Assembly (NCBI GenBank): GCA_013400155.1
Contig: VXBM01000682.1
Span: 29,866-93,865 of the forward strand
Direction of reading: 5' to 3'
DNA length: 64,000 nucleotides
From: Helopsaltes ochotensis
Taxonomy: Eukaryota > Chordata > Aves > Passeriformes > Locustellidae
Part shown: positions 11,301 to 22,643 of the stretch, piece by piece
Layout of the letters: each line of letters opens with the position of its first letter
Numbering within the stretch: the stretch's first letter is position 1
Notes under the pieces: model-generated
The model's database searches: none
The model's input: the letters and a program-made list of their open reading frames with translations, nothing else
Told to the model about the DNA's origin: nothing
Program-made: the position numbers and the translations under genes

Positions 11301-14300
11301 GGCTAAATCTGTAAAATCTGAACACCTTTGTGTGGCAGAGTGCAGTCATTGCACTCTGTTTACTGCCTTTCAGCTTGAGAATAAACTTGGTGTTGTTACC
11401 ACCTGATCCCACTGCGGGAGGCTCTCACACCGGGCTGGCACTGGAGTTTAGAGGGAGTTTTAAGGAAACAAAATTCAAGTCTAGCTTTTGAAAGTACCAC
11501 CACACTTTTCTCAAGTGCCAGCTCTTGCTCTAAAGCTAAAAAGTCAAATCCCTGGGAGCTGAATTAATACATTGCATTTTTAATAGAGTTTAAAAACCTG
11601 TGAAGTTTCGTGTTAAACACAGCTTGGTGCTGGCTGTAGGAAATTCTGTGGAGAAGCTGGGAAGGTGTGAGATTTCTCTGAGCTTGCACCCTGCTTTCCT
11701 GGGAGTGTGGTGCTCCTTTTGGTTTGCCTTCTCTCATTATTCTGTGTCAAACAATAAGGTTCAAATGCACATCACAAATACGTGGCTCTCCCACTTCATT
11801 GTTGCACATTTGGCTGGTTCTTGGGTTGTTTTCTTCTGGTGGTTTTAGGCTTCCTGAGCTGCTGTGTTGGCTCTGAGAGGCTGAGTTTGTGGGGGGAGGT
11901 TAGTCCCCAAAAGCTGTTATTGCAGACATCAAAGGAGGTTCAGAGCCATTAGCATAAACGTCCTGAGGCCTTTTCTCTTCCTCTTGGCTTTATCTCCTAA
12001 GATTCCTTTGGATTAATAAAGGATTTTTTGTTACTCAGAGCTGGATCACATAAACTCTGCTTATCCTAGAGGATTGGCTTAGGTTTAGCTCGGTTTTGGG
12101 GAGATTTCTTTGTTTCTAGACACTATCACTGAAGCATCCAGACACTGGATATGATCTTTCCCAGGAGCTTATCTAAATTGCAGTGCTATCCCCAATGATT
12201 ATTCCATTACATGGGATTTGGGCTCTGCGGTTTGGATGTTGCAGAGCAGCTCCCAGCTGAAATGGTGTTGGCAAAATGGGTTTTTCTCTTTAGGAAAACT
12301 GTTTACTTGATTCTCCTCTCCTGTCTTTATGATTCCTGTCTCTTGCTGCTGGAATGTTCCTGTGACCAGGCACACGATGCACTTGGACATCGTGTTTGGT
12401 TCTGAGGCTTTATTTAAGGGAAGACGTGGGGGTTGCTTTTTGCTGTCTGCTGTTGAGCCCCGGTGCTGTTTCCCACTGGAGAGCTGGAGTTTGTGCAGCT
12501 TTTGCAGGGTTTTTCTTTTGATGTTCTCTCTGTGCAGCAAACACGCATCTGTCATGGGCACGCTTAGGGAAATGGGAACTTTATTTCCTTTCTTGTTACT
12601 GGTTGGGTTTGGTGGTGCCTTTGGGGCATACGGAGTTGGACAGGCTGAGTTCTTGGGATGAACTGAGCTGTGTTACTGGGGGTATTTATTATATAGTACG
12701 GTGTTAATTACTATTATTAATGGCTGCAGTAGCTTAAATCTCTACTTGGAGCAAGTGGAAACAGGTTTAGAAAAGAGATTGAGCAAAACCTTCACTGTTC
12801 ACTCCTTCCCCTTTAACAATTGGTTGGAAGTTTTATCCTAATGTATCATATCGGGACTAAAATGCTGTTCCTGTCCATTAACCCACATAGAGTTTGAGCC
12901 TCCTTGCAGTGCAGCTTCACATTCTGCTTCCCTTCCCTCTGTGCAGTTCCCTCCCTGTGCTGGTGCCCTGATTTCTGAAACCTTGCCTGGTGTTTTCAGT
13001 CTGTTACTCACTGTCTAATGACACATTTCCAGCAGGGACAGTGGAGGTTAATTCCCCAAAATTCCATGTCTGCTCCCTGGCAGGTGTTTGCCACAGAGCA
13101 GGAGCAGCTGCCCTGGCTGGGAATCCAGCTCTGCCCCTGGGGCTTGGAATATCAAAACACACCCATTCCAAATGCACCTCGTTAAAGCCAGTGAGCATCA
13201 GCTGCACAAATTCCTTACTTTTATTTAGAATAAGTGCCACCAGCTGGAACTGTAACTTCTCTGGAGAAACAGGAGTAGGTTTTAGCAGTGCTGAGTGGTG
13301 TTGGTGTATTTGGGTGTTGATCCTTCAGGTGGGAAGGCAGCAGGGTAGGAGAGGGAAGAGCAGGGGCTGTTTCAGTTGTTGTGGTCAGTGAAATGGTCTC
13401 TCCTGTGGAATGCATGTGGATAAATCTTATGTGACGACCTCCCCAAAGCACAAAAATGCCCACTGGGAGCTATGCAGGGTTTGGGGGAAAGCGTGGGGAT
13501 GCAGCAGAATGAGCTGTGTTGTGCTTGCTGTGGCTGCTGGAGGCTCCACCCTTTGGGAGGGAGGTGGAAGGGATTTCAGGCTGTGTCAGGCAGGGCTTGG
13601 GGAATGGAATCTCATCAGTACTGGGAAGAATGGATTTTATGGAAAATACCACCCAAAGGCACCCTGCACAGCAGAGGGGTTCAGTGCAGAACTGTGTCAG
13701 GAGGTAAAACCCTGTGACACCTCCAGCAGGAAAAGAGGAAAAGCTCCTGCCCTGTGCCAGCTGTGTGCCTGAGCGCAGGCAGGGCAGTTCTGGGCTGGCA
13801 CAGCTCACCCCGCGAGTGTCCCAGGAGATCCCTGGTGCTGCTGCCTGCAGAGCTGTCCCAGCTCCCTCAGCAGCTCTCTCTGCATCCCCCAAGGTTGCTG
13901 CACGTGCGCAACGGGAACTGCAAGTACCACCTGGGAGAGGAGACCTTCAAGCTGGCGCAGTCCTACATGGACAAGCTGGCCAAGCACGGGCAGCAGGCCA
14001 ACAAGGCGGCGCTCTACGGGGAGCTCTGCGCCCTGCTCTTCGCCAAGAGCCACTACGACGAGGTGAGGCCTGGGGGCTCTCCTCGGGACCTGGGGGGCAG
14101 GAAGTCATTTCTCTGTTCCCATGTGTTTGTTCTGTGTTAGTCCATGAGCTTTTCACAGCACTTGGAGCAATGTGTGTTGTCTTGCCCATAAGTGTTGGTC
14201 ACCTGTAAATGAAATATTCTCAAAGCTTATTTTAATAATTGAAAATGAGTAGCTGAACACAGCCTTTGCACCTGGTTTGTAAAACTCTCTCTGAAGTGTA

Positions 14301-17300
14301 GCTATTCCATTAACTGGTTTTCTTTTAACCCCTAAATTCACTGGCATGGTGTTGTCCTGCACAGTGGGAATTGTGAGGATTGCTTAAAGATCATAAAATA
14401 CTTGTTCTGTCTGTAAAATTCATTGTGCTATTATAAACCTTAGATTAATATAAAATACTTACGTATTCACTATTAACCTTAAAAGTGTTTTTAAATCTGT
14501 GTTTTAAGACATAACTGGACAATTCATTACACATAAGCAATCAATTCTAAATATATTAAATTTTGGAATGTAAATGACCAGCTTTTCAGAGATAGGTAAT
14601 ATTTTTCTTAATGTTCCAATGTTGTGAAGTTGCAGCTTCATTGTGTTGGTGCCTCTGTGTCCCCCAGGCCTACAAGTGGTGCATAGAAGCCATGAGGGAG
14701 ATCACAGTTGGGCTGCCTGTAAAAGTAGTGGTGGATGTGCTACGACAAGCATCGAAGGTGAGTCTAAAATCTCCCCGTAGCTTTGGGTACCAAACTGCTG
14801 CCAAGAATGGCTGAGGAGAAGTTTGTTACCTCCAGAATTCTCCTCTGGCCCTAAGGGCTGGTGTTTGTGTTTGTCTCAGAATGGGTGGGGGGTTTTATTT
14901 CTATTTGTGTCTTTCTGAAGTGACCATTGGGACAAAGTTAACCTGTAAACTTCCCTGGAAGGCTCTGATCCCTCTTTGGTCTGGACCAGGTACAGCACCA
15001 TCCCTTCAGTCAGGCAGGATAAAATAAGAAGTTTATTACTGCTGTGCTCCTTTTCTTAACTGACCAAAAAGTCCTTTAATAACCACAATGCTATTCGGAA
15101 ATTAAGAGTGGCAGTGTCTGGAGGGGCTGAGCTGTGAGAGCACAGCTGCTCACGTGCTTCCCTTCCCCTGCCAGGCCTGCGTGGTGAAACGGGAGTTCAA
15201 GAAGGCTGAGCAGCTCATAAAGCACGCCGTGTACCTTGCCAGGTAAGGGCCATTCCAGAAAAAACCCTGCCAAAAACGATCCCCAGCTTACCTCAGTTTG
15301 TAATGGAGGTGTGTTTGTGCAGGGAGCACTTTGGAGCCAAGCACCCCAAGTACTCTGACACGCTACTAGACTACGGATTTTACTTGCTCAACGTAGACAA
15401 TATCTGCCAATCTGTTGCCATCTATCAGGTAGGCAGCAGCACTTGTTTCTCTTGATGTTTTTCATCTCTCAGATGTTGTAGTTAATTCATGAAGGTAGTG
15501 AATAGTTGATTTCATTACTGCAATCATGATGTTTAAAGAAACCCCGAACACCACCCGCTATGGGGTTTTGCTTTCTCTGTCTTCCTCTGACTCATCTTTT
15601 ATATAATTAGTTTCTCAAATATGTAGAGGACTTCAGAGCCAGTAGATCCATCATAGAGATGAATTTGGAGGTTATTTTCTGTGTTAAGTGATGAAATTGT
15701 GGTTTTGGAACCCTTGCAGACAGCGCTCGATATCCGGCAGTCAGTGTTCGGAGGTAAAAACATCCACGTAGCTACAGCTCATGAAGACTTGGCTTATTCC
15801 TCATATGTTCACCAGTACAGCTCTGGGAAATTTGACAATGCACTGTGAGTACAGCACACAGCAGCACAGTCAGTGCTGTAAATGAAGAAAAACGTTCATT
15901 GCATTAATGTTTCCAAATTTTTATCTGTCGACTGCTGATGAACATAAACATATCCTGAATTTTTTATTTCAACTCTTAGATTCCATGCTGAACGTGCTAT
16001 TGGCATTATCACTCACATTCTCCCAGAAGACCATCTCCTCTTGGCCTCTTCGAAGAGAGTTAAAGGTAGTTCCCTTTGTTGTTTGAGTCATTTGGATGTG
16101 TTCATCTGGTCCCTACCAGCAATGTAGCTTGAGTTTTTTCGAGGAGGTGTTTGTAGTCCTTGCTGTTTACAGCACACTCGTAAAATACAAAAAATAACTT
16201 GTAAGGCTTAGCCAAATGAGTTGGAGTGGGGGAGTAAAATTACAGAATATAAAAATGTTTTTGAGCTTGACCCAGCAGTGGGAAAGCAGTTTGTGCCAGG
16301 CACAGAGCCTGGGAGCTGTGTCCCAGGGTCTGGGGTGCTGGGGCTGGGCACAGTAACAGCTCCTGTCTCCTGCCCCCAGCACTTATCCTGGAGGAGATTG
16401 CCATAGACTGTCACAACAAGGAGACAGAGCAGAGGCTGCTCCAGGAGGCTCATGACCTGCACCTCTCCTCGCTGCAGTTGGCTAAAAAAGCCTTTGGGGA
16501 GTTCAACGTGCAAACAGCCAAGCACTATGGCAACCTGGGCAGACTGTATCAGTCCATGAGGAAGTTCAAGGTAAGACCTCACTCCTGACCTGAAATCTGT
16601 CACTACAAATGTGGGGTTTTCAAGGTCCACAATTCCAAGTTCAGCTGGTAGTTCTGTGCTTGGAAAACTTGTGCTTTATCATTCACCCCAAAAGCTTTGT
16701 GCAAAAGTAATCCGTGGAGATGTATGATGCCCTCAGAGGGTGACAGAGAGCGTGGTGCTGCAGTCTGCTGATCCAGAGTTTGGAGAACTTGGTTTTATGT
16801 TACTTTTTGCCTGTTACAAATGCTACTGTTTGAGCTGCTACATAGTTAAGCTTTTTTAAACTAACTTTCCCCTCTTTTTCTGGGCTGGTGAGCGGTGTCT
16901 GACTGACCTGTGTGAATCTGGCCCTGACAGGAAGCAGAGGAGATGCACATCAAGGCCATCCAGATCAAGGAGCAGCTCCTAGGGCAGGAGGATTATGAAG
17001 TTGCCCTCTCCGTGGGCCACCTCGCCTCCCTCTACAACTATGACATGAACCAGTATGAAAATGCTGAAAAGCTTTATCTGAGATCCATAGCAATTGGTAA
17101 GTGACTACAGGAAACTGAAGTTAAAGTTTTTAGAAAATGATTTGGTTGTTAGCCTCTAGCCAACATTCTGTGGCTAGAACAGAAGTGGAGAATTGTCGCC
17201 CTGATGTTCTTAAGTTATTGAGCCTTCTGATGTTTTCATTTCTGTAACGGAGTTTCTCACACACTTAAATGTAAATAATAAGTTGTTTTCCATACTTTCA

Positions 17301-17834
17301 TGAAAGAGGGGAAAGTTGATGGACTGTTGGTCTGACCAGTGTGTTGGAGAGGTGGCAGCTTCACCCTCCAATCCATGGCCACCTTTGGAATTCTATAAAT
17401 GTTGAGATTTGTAAAAAAAGAGCCCCTTTTTGCCTTAGACGATTCAGGCGTGTGCCTGTGGCCCTTTCCTGTCTCCTATCTCGACAGAGAATGAAGGCAA
17501 ATTTTGTTGGTAAAAACAACCTGAGAACTCAGCTGCTCAGTGGATATTTTACCTCACAATTTTCTCTTGTGTTCCTCTAGGAAAGAAGCTTTTCGGTGAA
17601 GGATACAGTGGACTTGAATACGATTACCGAGGTCTCATTAAACTGTACAATTCCATTGGCAATTATGAGAAGGTGTTTGAGTACCACAACATTTTGGCCA
17701 ATTGGAACCGGTTGCGGGACCGGCAGTTCTCGGTGACGGATGCGCTGGAGGACGTCAGCACCAGCCCCCAGTCCACGGAGGAGGTGGTCCAGTCTTTTCT
17801 GATGTCTCAGAACCTCGACGGACAGAGCAGCTAA
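8275..17834 (+). CDS. APPBP2: APPBP2, amyloid protein-binding protein 2 (exons 2-13)
   Basis: APPBP2 (PAT1) is a TPR-rich protein related to kinesin light chains. It binds the basolateral sorting tail of amyloid precursor protein, and it acts as substrate receptor of a cullin-2/elongin ubiquitin ligase that reads C-terminal degrons (family knowledge). Twelve coding exons were read directly: 8275-8363, 9053-9204, 9681-9804, 13894-14062, 14668-14757, 15175-15242, 15323-15428, 15720-15844, 15980-16065, 16380-16570, 16931-17096, 17581-17834. All have AG/GT borders and compatible phases. They sum to 1620 nt including the TAA, or 539 residues. With the 46 codons recalled for human exon 1, the length is exactly 585. 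There is no frameshift or internal stop. TPR-like helices are clearest in the C-terminal half, where the repeated GNLGRLY, ASLYNY and LIKLYNSIGNYEK pattern is kinesin-light-chain-like. Exon 1, with the start codon, is missing at the left edge. The introns hold nothing recognised beyond the elements listed separately. Confidence 0.97.
9053..9204 (+). CDS. APPBP2: APPBP2 exon 3
   Basis: Begins by completing the Arg codon and reads HLLHHCFQALMDHGVKVASV, ending in IQIGFVL plus one base of a Gly codon. Covers about residues 76-127. The acceptor is tgttgcag and the donor is TAG|GTAACT. Confidence 0.97.
9681..9804 (+). CDS. APPBP2: APPBP2 exon 4
   Basis: Reads GGFLSDAGWYSDAEKVFLSC and ends in HWFRAVECCV plus two bases of Arg, about residues 127-168. 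This is a TPR-like helix pair. The donor is GAG|GTGAGC. A 4.1-kb intron follows, the longest one complete in this gene. Confidence 0.97.
9805..13893 (+). other. APPBP2: APPBP2 intron 4
   Basis: A 4089-nt intron. No repeat family, RNA gene or exon was recognised. Its last ~200 bases become distinctly GC-rich before the exon 5 acceptor, in line with the unusual composition of exon 5. Confidence 0.85.
13894..14062 (+). CDS. APPBP2: APPBP2 exon 5 (extreme GC3)
   Basis: Reads LHVRNGNCKYHLGEETFKLA and ends in LLFAKSHYDE, about residues 168-224. The acceptor is AAG rather than CAG (catcccccaag), behind a pyrimidine-rich tract. Of 56 complete codons, 55 end in G or C, unlike the neighbouring exons, yet the protein is conserved. 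The donor is GAG|GTGAGG. Confidence 0.96.
14668..14757 (+). CDS. APPBP2: APPBP2 exon 6
   Basis: Exactly 30 codons in phase 0, reading AYKWCIEAMREITVGLPVKV then VVDVLRQASK, residues 225-254. The acceptor is tgtcccccag and the donor is AAG|GTGAGT. Skipping this exon would keep the reading frame. Confidence 0.97.
15175..15242 (+). CDS. APPBP2: APPBP2 exon 7
   Basis: Reads ACVVKREFKKAEQLIKHAVY then LA plus two bases of Arg, residues 255-277. The donor is CAG|GTAAGG. It is followed by an intron of only 80 nt. Confidence 0.97.
15323..15428 (+). CDS. APPBP2: APPBP2 exon 8
   Basis: Completes the Arg codon and reads EHFGAKHPKYSDTLLDYGFY, ending in NICQSVAIYQ, residues 277-312. The HFG-KHPKYSDTL block is a kinesin-light-chain-type TPR signature. 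The donor is CAG|GTAGGC. Confidence 0.97.
15720..15844 (+). CDS. APPBP2: APPBP2 exon 9
   Basis: Reads TALDIRQSVFGGKNIHVATA, then HEDLAYSSYVHQYSSGKFDN and A plus two bases of Leu, residues 313-354. The acceptor is cccttgcag and the donor is ACT|GTGAGT. Confidence 0.97.
15980..16065 (+). CDS. APPBP2: APPBP2 exon 10
   Basis: Reads FHAERAIGIITHILPEDHLL then ASSKRVK plus one base, residues 354-383. The acceptor is actcttag. About 12 of 28 codons end in G/C, a useful contrast with exon 5. Confidence 0.97.
16380..16570 (+). CDS. APPBP2: APPBP2 exon 11
   Basis: Reads ALILEEIAIDCHNKETEQRL and ends with AKHYGNLGRLYQSMRKFK, residues 383-446. The second block is a canonical TPR helix A/B pattern. The donor is AAG|GTAAGA. 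Confidence 0.97.
16931..17096 (+). CDS. APPBP2: APPBP2 exon 12
   Basis: Reads EAEEMHIKAIQIKEQLLGQE, then the next TPR (ALSVGHLASLYNYDMNQYEN), ending in LYLRSIAI plus one base, residues 447-502. The donor is TTG|GTAAGT. Confidence 0.97.
17581..17834 (+). CDS. APPBP2: APPBP2 exon 13, C-terminus and stop
   Basis: Reads KKLFGEGYSGLEYDYRGLIK, then the last TPR and an acidic/serine tail ending in SQNLDGQSS before TAA at 17832-17834, residues 502-585. The last few residues are the least conserved part as I recall the human protein. The acceptor is gttcctctag. Confidence 0.97.
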
Positions 17835-18148
17835 GAACTCGGTCAATTTAACCAGTTAAGGTTTTTTTTCCCCCAGGTTTACAGGGGGAAAAAGTCATAC
17901 TGTGAAACCTAAACCATGTAGTTCTCTGGGGGCTGGAATTTGCATTGAAACACTGGTCCAGTCTACTGAAGAGTGCCCATACGGATGAATGTGTGTTAAA
18001 TTCCTCTCAGCATGTGTATGGCATGTTTAGTTCGGCTCACATTTTTAACTTGGTATTCCCAAAAAAAAAAAAAAAACAAACCAACCCCCCTTCTTTCTCT
18101 CTTCTTTCAAAAGAAGCTACTTTGCAGAAAGTCTGCAAGAAAACATTC

Positions 18149-18154
18149 AATAAA
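18149..18154 (+). terminator. APPBP2: Proximal polyadenylation signal AATAAA (candidate)
   Basis: The hexamer lies about 315 nt after the stop codon. It is followed by a moderately GU-containing stretch (ctgtttgag, gagttgc). Use of it would give a short 3' UTR isoform lacking the repeat and G-quadruplex. No transcript evidence is available here. Confidence 0.45.
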
Positions 18155-18914
18155 ACTGTTTGAGTTCAAAAGAGTTGCATTCTTATTACGGATGGAAGGT
18201 TTCATCGAGAGCTTTCTGCTGATTCACAGAGAGAACAAAAGCTGTACTCTGAGGAGCTGTAGGAGAAAGGTCTTGCTGCTGTCTCACTGTAGCAAAGTTC
18301 ATGGGAAATAGCCAGCAAAGGGAGATGTGCTGGCCTTGGCTGCTGCCTTACCAAGAGAAGTGGCAAAGACCCGCTCTGGAGAGCGCCATCCCCTCGCTGA
18401 GTGCCACCTGTGCTCTTGTGGATGCCCTGGACTGGACCAGTAGAGATCCCACAGACCAGCAACCACGGTGTCCTCGGTGCCAGCACCGGAGCTCCCCTGA
18501 GCAGGACCAGGACACCTCAGTGGACCAGCCTGCTAAAACCGCTTTTGGACCAGTGGCTTTAATTTAATATTTCTGCCCCTGCATTCACTTTGACAGTAGA
18601 ACCTCTCTCATTTTAGGTGTCTGATCAGTGCAAACGATATCCATGTGATAGATCCAGAGCTAGGAAGTGAATTGATGGTTTGTCTGTACCCAGTGAGCTT
18701 CTGCAGAGATTCCTGGCAGTGCCACAGCTCCACCCGCTCCACTCTGCTGCAGCCACTCCTCCCTTCCTCTCCCATGGGCTCTTCCTCTGCCATACCTTGT
18801 TTATACCAGTGAAGAGTTTTGTATTCCAATCCAGTTCCATTTGCTGTTTCTGGAGAACACAACCTACTGTACAGCTCGCAGGGGTCAGTGGAAAATGCCA
18901 AAAAGCACAACAGG

Positions 18915-18916
<2 letters not shown>

Positions 18917-18952
<36 letters not shown>
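18917..18952. repeat. T36 homopolymer in APPBP2 3' UTR
   Basis: Thirty-six consecutive T. In the transcript this is a long U-tract, which can pair with A-tracts such as A16 at 18061-18076. Confidence 0.92.
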
Positions 18953-18953
<1 letters not shown>

Positions 18954-20553
18954 TGATGCTTCATTTCTACATTAAACAAGAGTACAACCAGAAACCGATT
19001 CCTTACGTTACTTTACGAAGCAGAGCTCAGCTGAACAGACCCTCTGAGAATGCCTCTCTCACTAGCTTGTCTTAATTCTCCTCTTGGGGGCTGCGTGGTT
19101 GTGTGGGGTTGGGTTCAGGTGTTGTTTTGGGGTTTGTTCCGTTTGCTGATGTTGGGTAATAGTTGGGAGTCTGTGTAACAGGAACTAGAAGCGACTCGCT
19201 GCTGTTACCTCAGTGGTGCCCTGGCTCTGGGATTCTGTGGATTCTGTCAGTTTGGGGGCTTCTCTCCCCCTCTTTTCAGGGTTTGTACCTTGGCCAGTTA
19301 CAGTTGGCTCCTCCCGTGGGACTGGGACTTGGGAGTTCTCCTTGGGGTCTGGTTTCTCATTGATTTTGTGGCAGGGAAAGGTGCTGGATGATCTTCAGGG
19401 AAGAAATAGAAGGTTTGGACATGACTTGGAGCTTAATGGCTCTTCTAAGAAGTGAAATTTTACAGGCCAATAGTTCATATTCTGGTGCCTTCAAGTGTTT
19501 TTTTTGGGGGGGAAAGGCTGAGTAATATCAACTTTAAAATGCAATGACATAATTAGTGAATGCAGATTAATGATTGCATACTTAGAATATCTTCACTGAG
19601 GTGAAAAGAAGTATTTGCATAAAACCCCCTGTGGTATTTAGGACTTAACTGCGGTGTGTCTGCAACAGCTGCTCAGTGAAAATCCAACTTAGTTATGTGT
19701 GGATTTAAGATGTGATTTATTTATAGCAGTTTTTGTTTATGACTGTGTAGGAGCTACAGACAAATTCAGCTGTACAAGGCAAAACCTTCTTCTCCCTCAA
19801 TGCCTGTGGCACTGACAAGTTTTAAAGTTCTTGTGAGTTCTTAAGTCCTATTAAAAGTTATTTAAAGTTAAAAAAAGTAAGTAACAGTGTCAGAACTTGG
19901 GCAGGAAAGTGGCTTAAAGCTCTCCTAAAGAGCCTGAGTGATTCTGTACTGCAGAATCGTTAAAGCTGCCAGCTGGGTTTCCACTGACATGGGCTGGAGA
20001 TCTTTTATCCACTCCCTGCTCCCAGTCTTGGGTCTCCAGCTTTTGGCTGAGGAATCCCAAAGGTTGTGTTTGGGATGAGGAGCAGCCTTTGGCTGACCCC
20101 AGTCAGTGCCTGCCTGACCCACTGCTCTTGTTCCAGCCCTGGCTGTGTCCCTGTTCGTGGTTTTCCTCCAGGTCAGGGCAGCCTGGGGAGGAGCCACCCT
20201 TGGGAACCAAAGGTGTCCCTGCATTTATTTGTTGGTGGCTGCAGTCTCAGCTCTGGGGGCTGCTCCTCTCTGTCCCTTCCTGGAGCCTGCTCTGCCAGCA
20301 GGATCAGCTGGGCTGGGAGGGAGGAAGGTCCTAAAGCTCCCTGGGAATCCCTTTGGTCGAGGGCTTGGCCAAGGGCTGTTGTGGTGATCCTTGAGGGCTC
20401 TGCTGTGTTCCTCCTGTGCCTGCAGGGAATCCTGGGGGGGTTGAGCTGCTCCTGCAGCATCCCTGCAGCTCCATCGTGCCAGGGCATGGCCCTGGGGAGC
20501 AGGGTGCCTCTGGCTGGTCACTGACACCGCTGGAGCGTGGGGGCTTGGCAAGG

Positions 20554-20762
20554 GGACAGCCCTGCTGCCTCCAGGACAGCTCTGCAGCTGCAGGGACAGC
20601 CCTGCTGCCNNNNNNNNNNNNNNNNNNNNNNNNNNNNNNNNNNNNNNNNNNNNNNNNNNNNNNNNNNNNNNNNNNNNNNNNNNNNNNNNNNNNNNNNNNN
20701 NNNNNNNNNNNNNNNNNNNNNNNNACAGCCCTGCTGCCTCCAGGACAGCCCTGCTGTCCCTG
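20554..20762. repeat. 20-bp tandem repeat spanning an assembly gap
   Basis: The unit is ggacagccctgctgcctcca. Copies start at 20554, 20574 (diverged) and 20594 (cut by the gap). After the gap there is a partial copy from 20725 and another from 20743. N bases fill 20610-20724. The same unit on both sides means the gap probably hides more copies, so the true array length is unknown. Confidence 0.9.
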
Positions 20763-21597
20763 CTCAGGACCTGCACTCGTGGCTGGGACAGCACAGAACT
20801 GACCCTGTGAGGGTTCGGTTCCGTGTGTCCCAAGTGGAGCTGTTCAAGGCTCTGTGTTGGCCCTGGAGCCTGTCTGGGATGCTGTGCTGCTGCTGTTTCT
20901 GTTGCTCTCTCTGCTCTCACCGTTTGTTTGGTGCTTTTGAGGGGTGGGAAGCTGCTGGGCTGTGCCAGAGGCAGCTAAAGGACTCGTTGGGGTGGATTGT
21001 GTAGCCTGTCCTGCCCCGCTCTGGAAAGCAGGGCCCACAGTGCCCTCTCTTCTCCTCCTGCGGGGTTTTCCAGCGCCGCTCCTGCTGGCTCCTCTCTCCC
21101 CTCCTGCCCTAGCCCAGGGCAGGTTTTCCATGCCCAGCCGGGTCAGTGCTGGGGTGGGGGCCTGGCACGGTGGAACATCCATCCAGGAATGAGAGATTGC
21201 ATTTCTAGACACACAACGTGCCCACGCAGGGGCTGTTTGGGGCTGGGAGTGGAAATCCTGTGAAATGCATCTTTCCCTTGAAGGTGAGTAAAGGAATCAC
21301 CCCAGAGCCACTGGGTGCAAGTGGTGAGCACCGGTGTCACTTTAAGGTAAATTATTTTCACTACTCATGAAGTTAAACCCTCAATATTTTATTTTCAGTG
21401 TGAGGTGGTTTGGATCAGTGAGGGGGACGTTTGCTCGAGGTGCCATTGCTGCTTCTCATGGTACAAAATGCACATTGAAATTCATTCCCTTTTGCAGTCC
21501 TCAGTGTGGGAGAGCACAGGAAGGCAAACTCAGCGTGCCTCAAGCAGGGGAAGCTGTTGGCAAAACCTCCCTGGGGTGATGTGGCTGGGCCGGCAGC

Positions 21598-21615
21598 GGG
21601 CAGGGCAGGGCAGGG
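21598..21615 (+). other. G-quadruplex motif in APPBP2 3' UTR
   Basis: Four GGG tracts are each separated by CA (21598-21600, 21603-21605, 21608-21610, 21613-21615). Two-nucleotide loops favour a stable parallel quadruplex, as RNA on this strand. Confidence 0.7.
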
Positions 21616-22643
21616 AGGTGCTGCTGGGAGCAGCCTCTCGGCACCTCCTTCCTCCCGCTGCCCGTGCAGAACCTGATTTTATCTGCAAACCTTTGTTCCC
21701 TCATGAGAAAACTCCTGGCCAGTGTCAGTTCAAAGCTGCCTCTGCACTCTGGGCTCTGTTTGACGCTCCTGCCCTGGGAGGACCTTGGGGAGAAGTGGGG
21801 AAAATCTCCTTTATCTAGAAATAATCTCCAATACCTACAAAGAATTGGCAGCGCTGGGAATGCTTTTGTCCCTAAATCTCAGGAACGTTTTGGGCAGTGA
21901 CACAGGTGTCCCTGGGTGGTGTAAAGTGTGTGCTCTAGGGTCTCGTATTCCACTACTCCTCCCAATCCTCGGTATCTATAGCATGAGTGGCCTTAGTGAG
22001 TTTGTTGAAGTGCACATTTCTTTTTTTTTTTTTTTTTTCTTTCCAAAAGTAAATTTTAAGATGGAAAAGATATATACTATATAAATATATAGAGATATTT
22101 AGAAACTCGGTTTGTGGTGCACAAGTTCAGTGTTGGATCGCTAAATACTCGTCGCAGGTACCATACGTGTAATTTTTCTTTTCTGTATATTCCTTTCTGG
22201 GAAGCAATGTTGCCATGGTAACTACAACTTTACAATTTCTTTACTACTTAATGATGTGAATGAATTCTACATTTTATTGAATATTACCAGGTTCAGTACT
22301 ATTTTTATACTTTATTGAACTACAGGGGATTTTAATTTAATAGCATTTAAAAAAAAATTAAAAAAAAAAAAAAGATGTTGCTTGAACTGTATAACTGTAT
22401 AAATTGAACTACTTAACACAAACGCACCTCTAAACCAGAATCTCCACCTGTAGTGCCACGTTCATTTATATAAAAGTATCTTGCTCATCACCAGCCCTTG
22501 CAGCGCCCCCTCCCTGATGTGTCAGGACGAAGGTTTCGTACCCCACTCGCCCCCGCCATCCTTTGTGCCCACGGAGCCATCCTATGTTTGTAACCAGCAT
22601 TGTGATATTCTGTAACTGTATTGCTCAGATGAAATATTGACCT

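Noticed and set aside
20225..20920. 231-codon minus-strand open frame (and overlapping + frames) across the 20610-20724 gap
   Set aside because: The frame is open only because N codons are not stops and the flanks are GC-rich repeat DNA. It is antisense to the APPBP2 3' UTR, with no homology.
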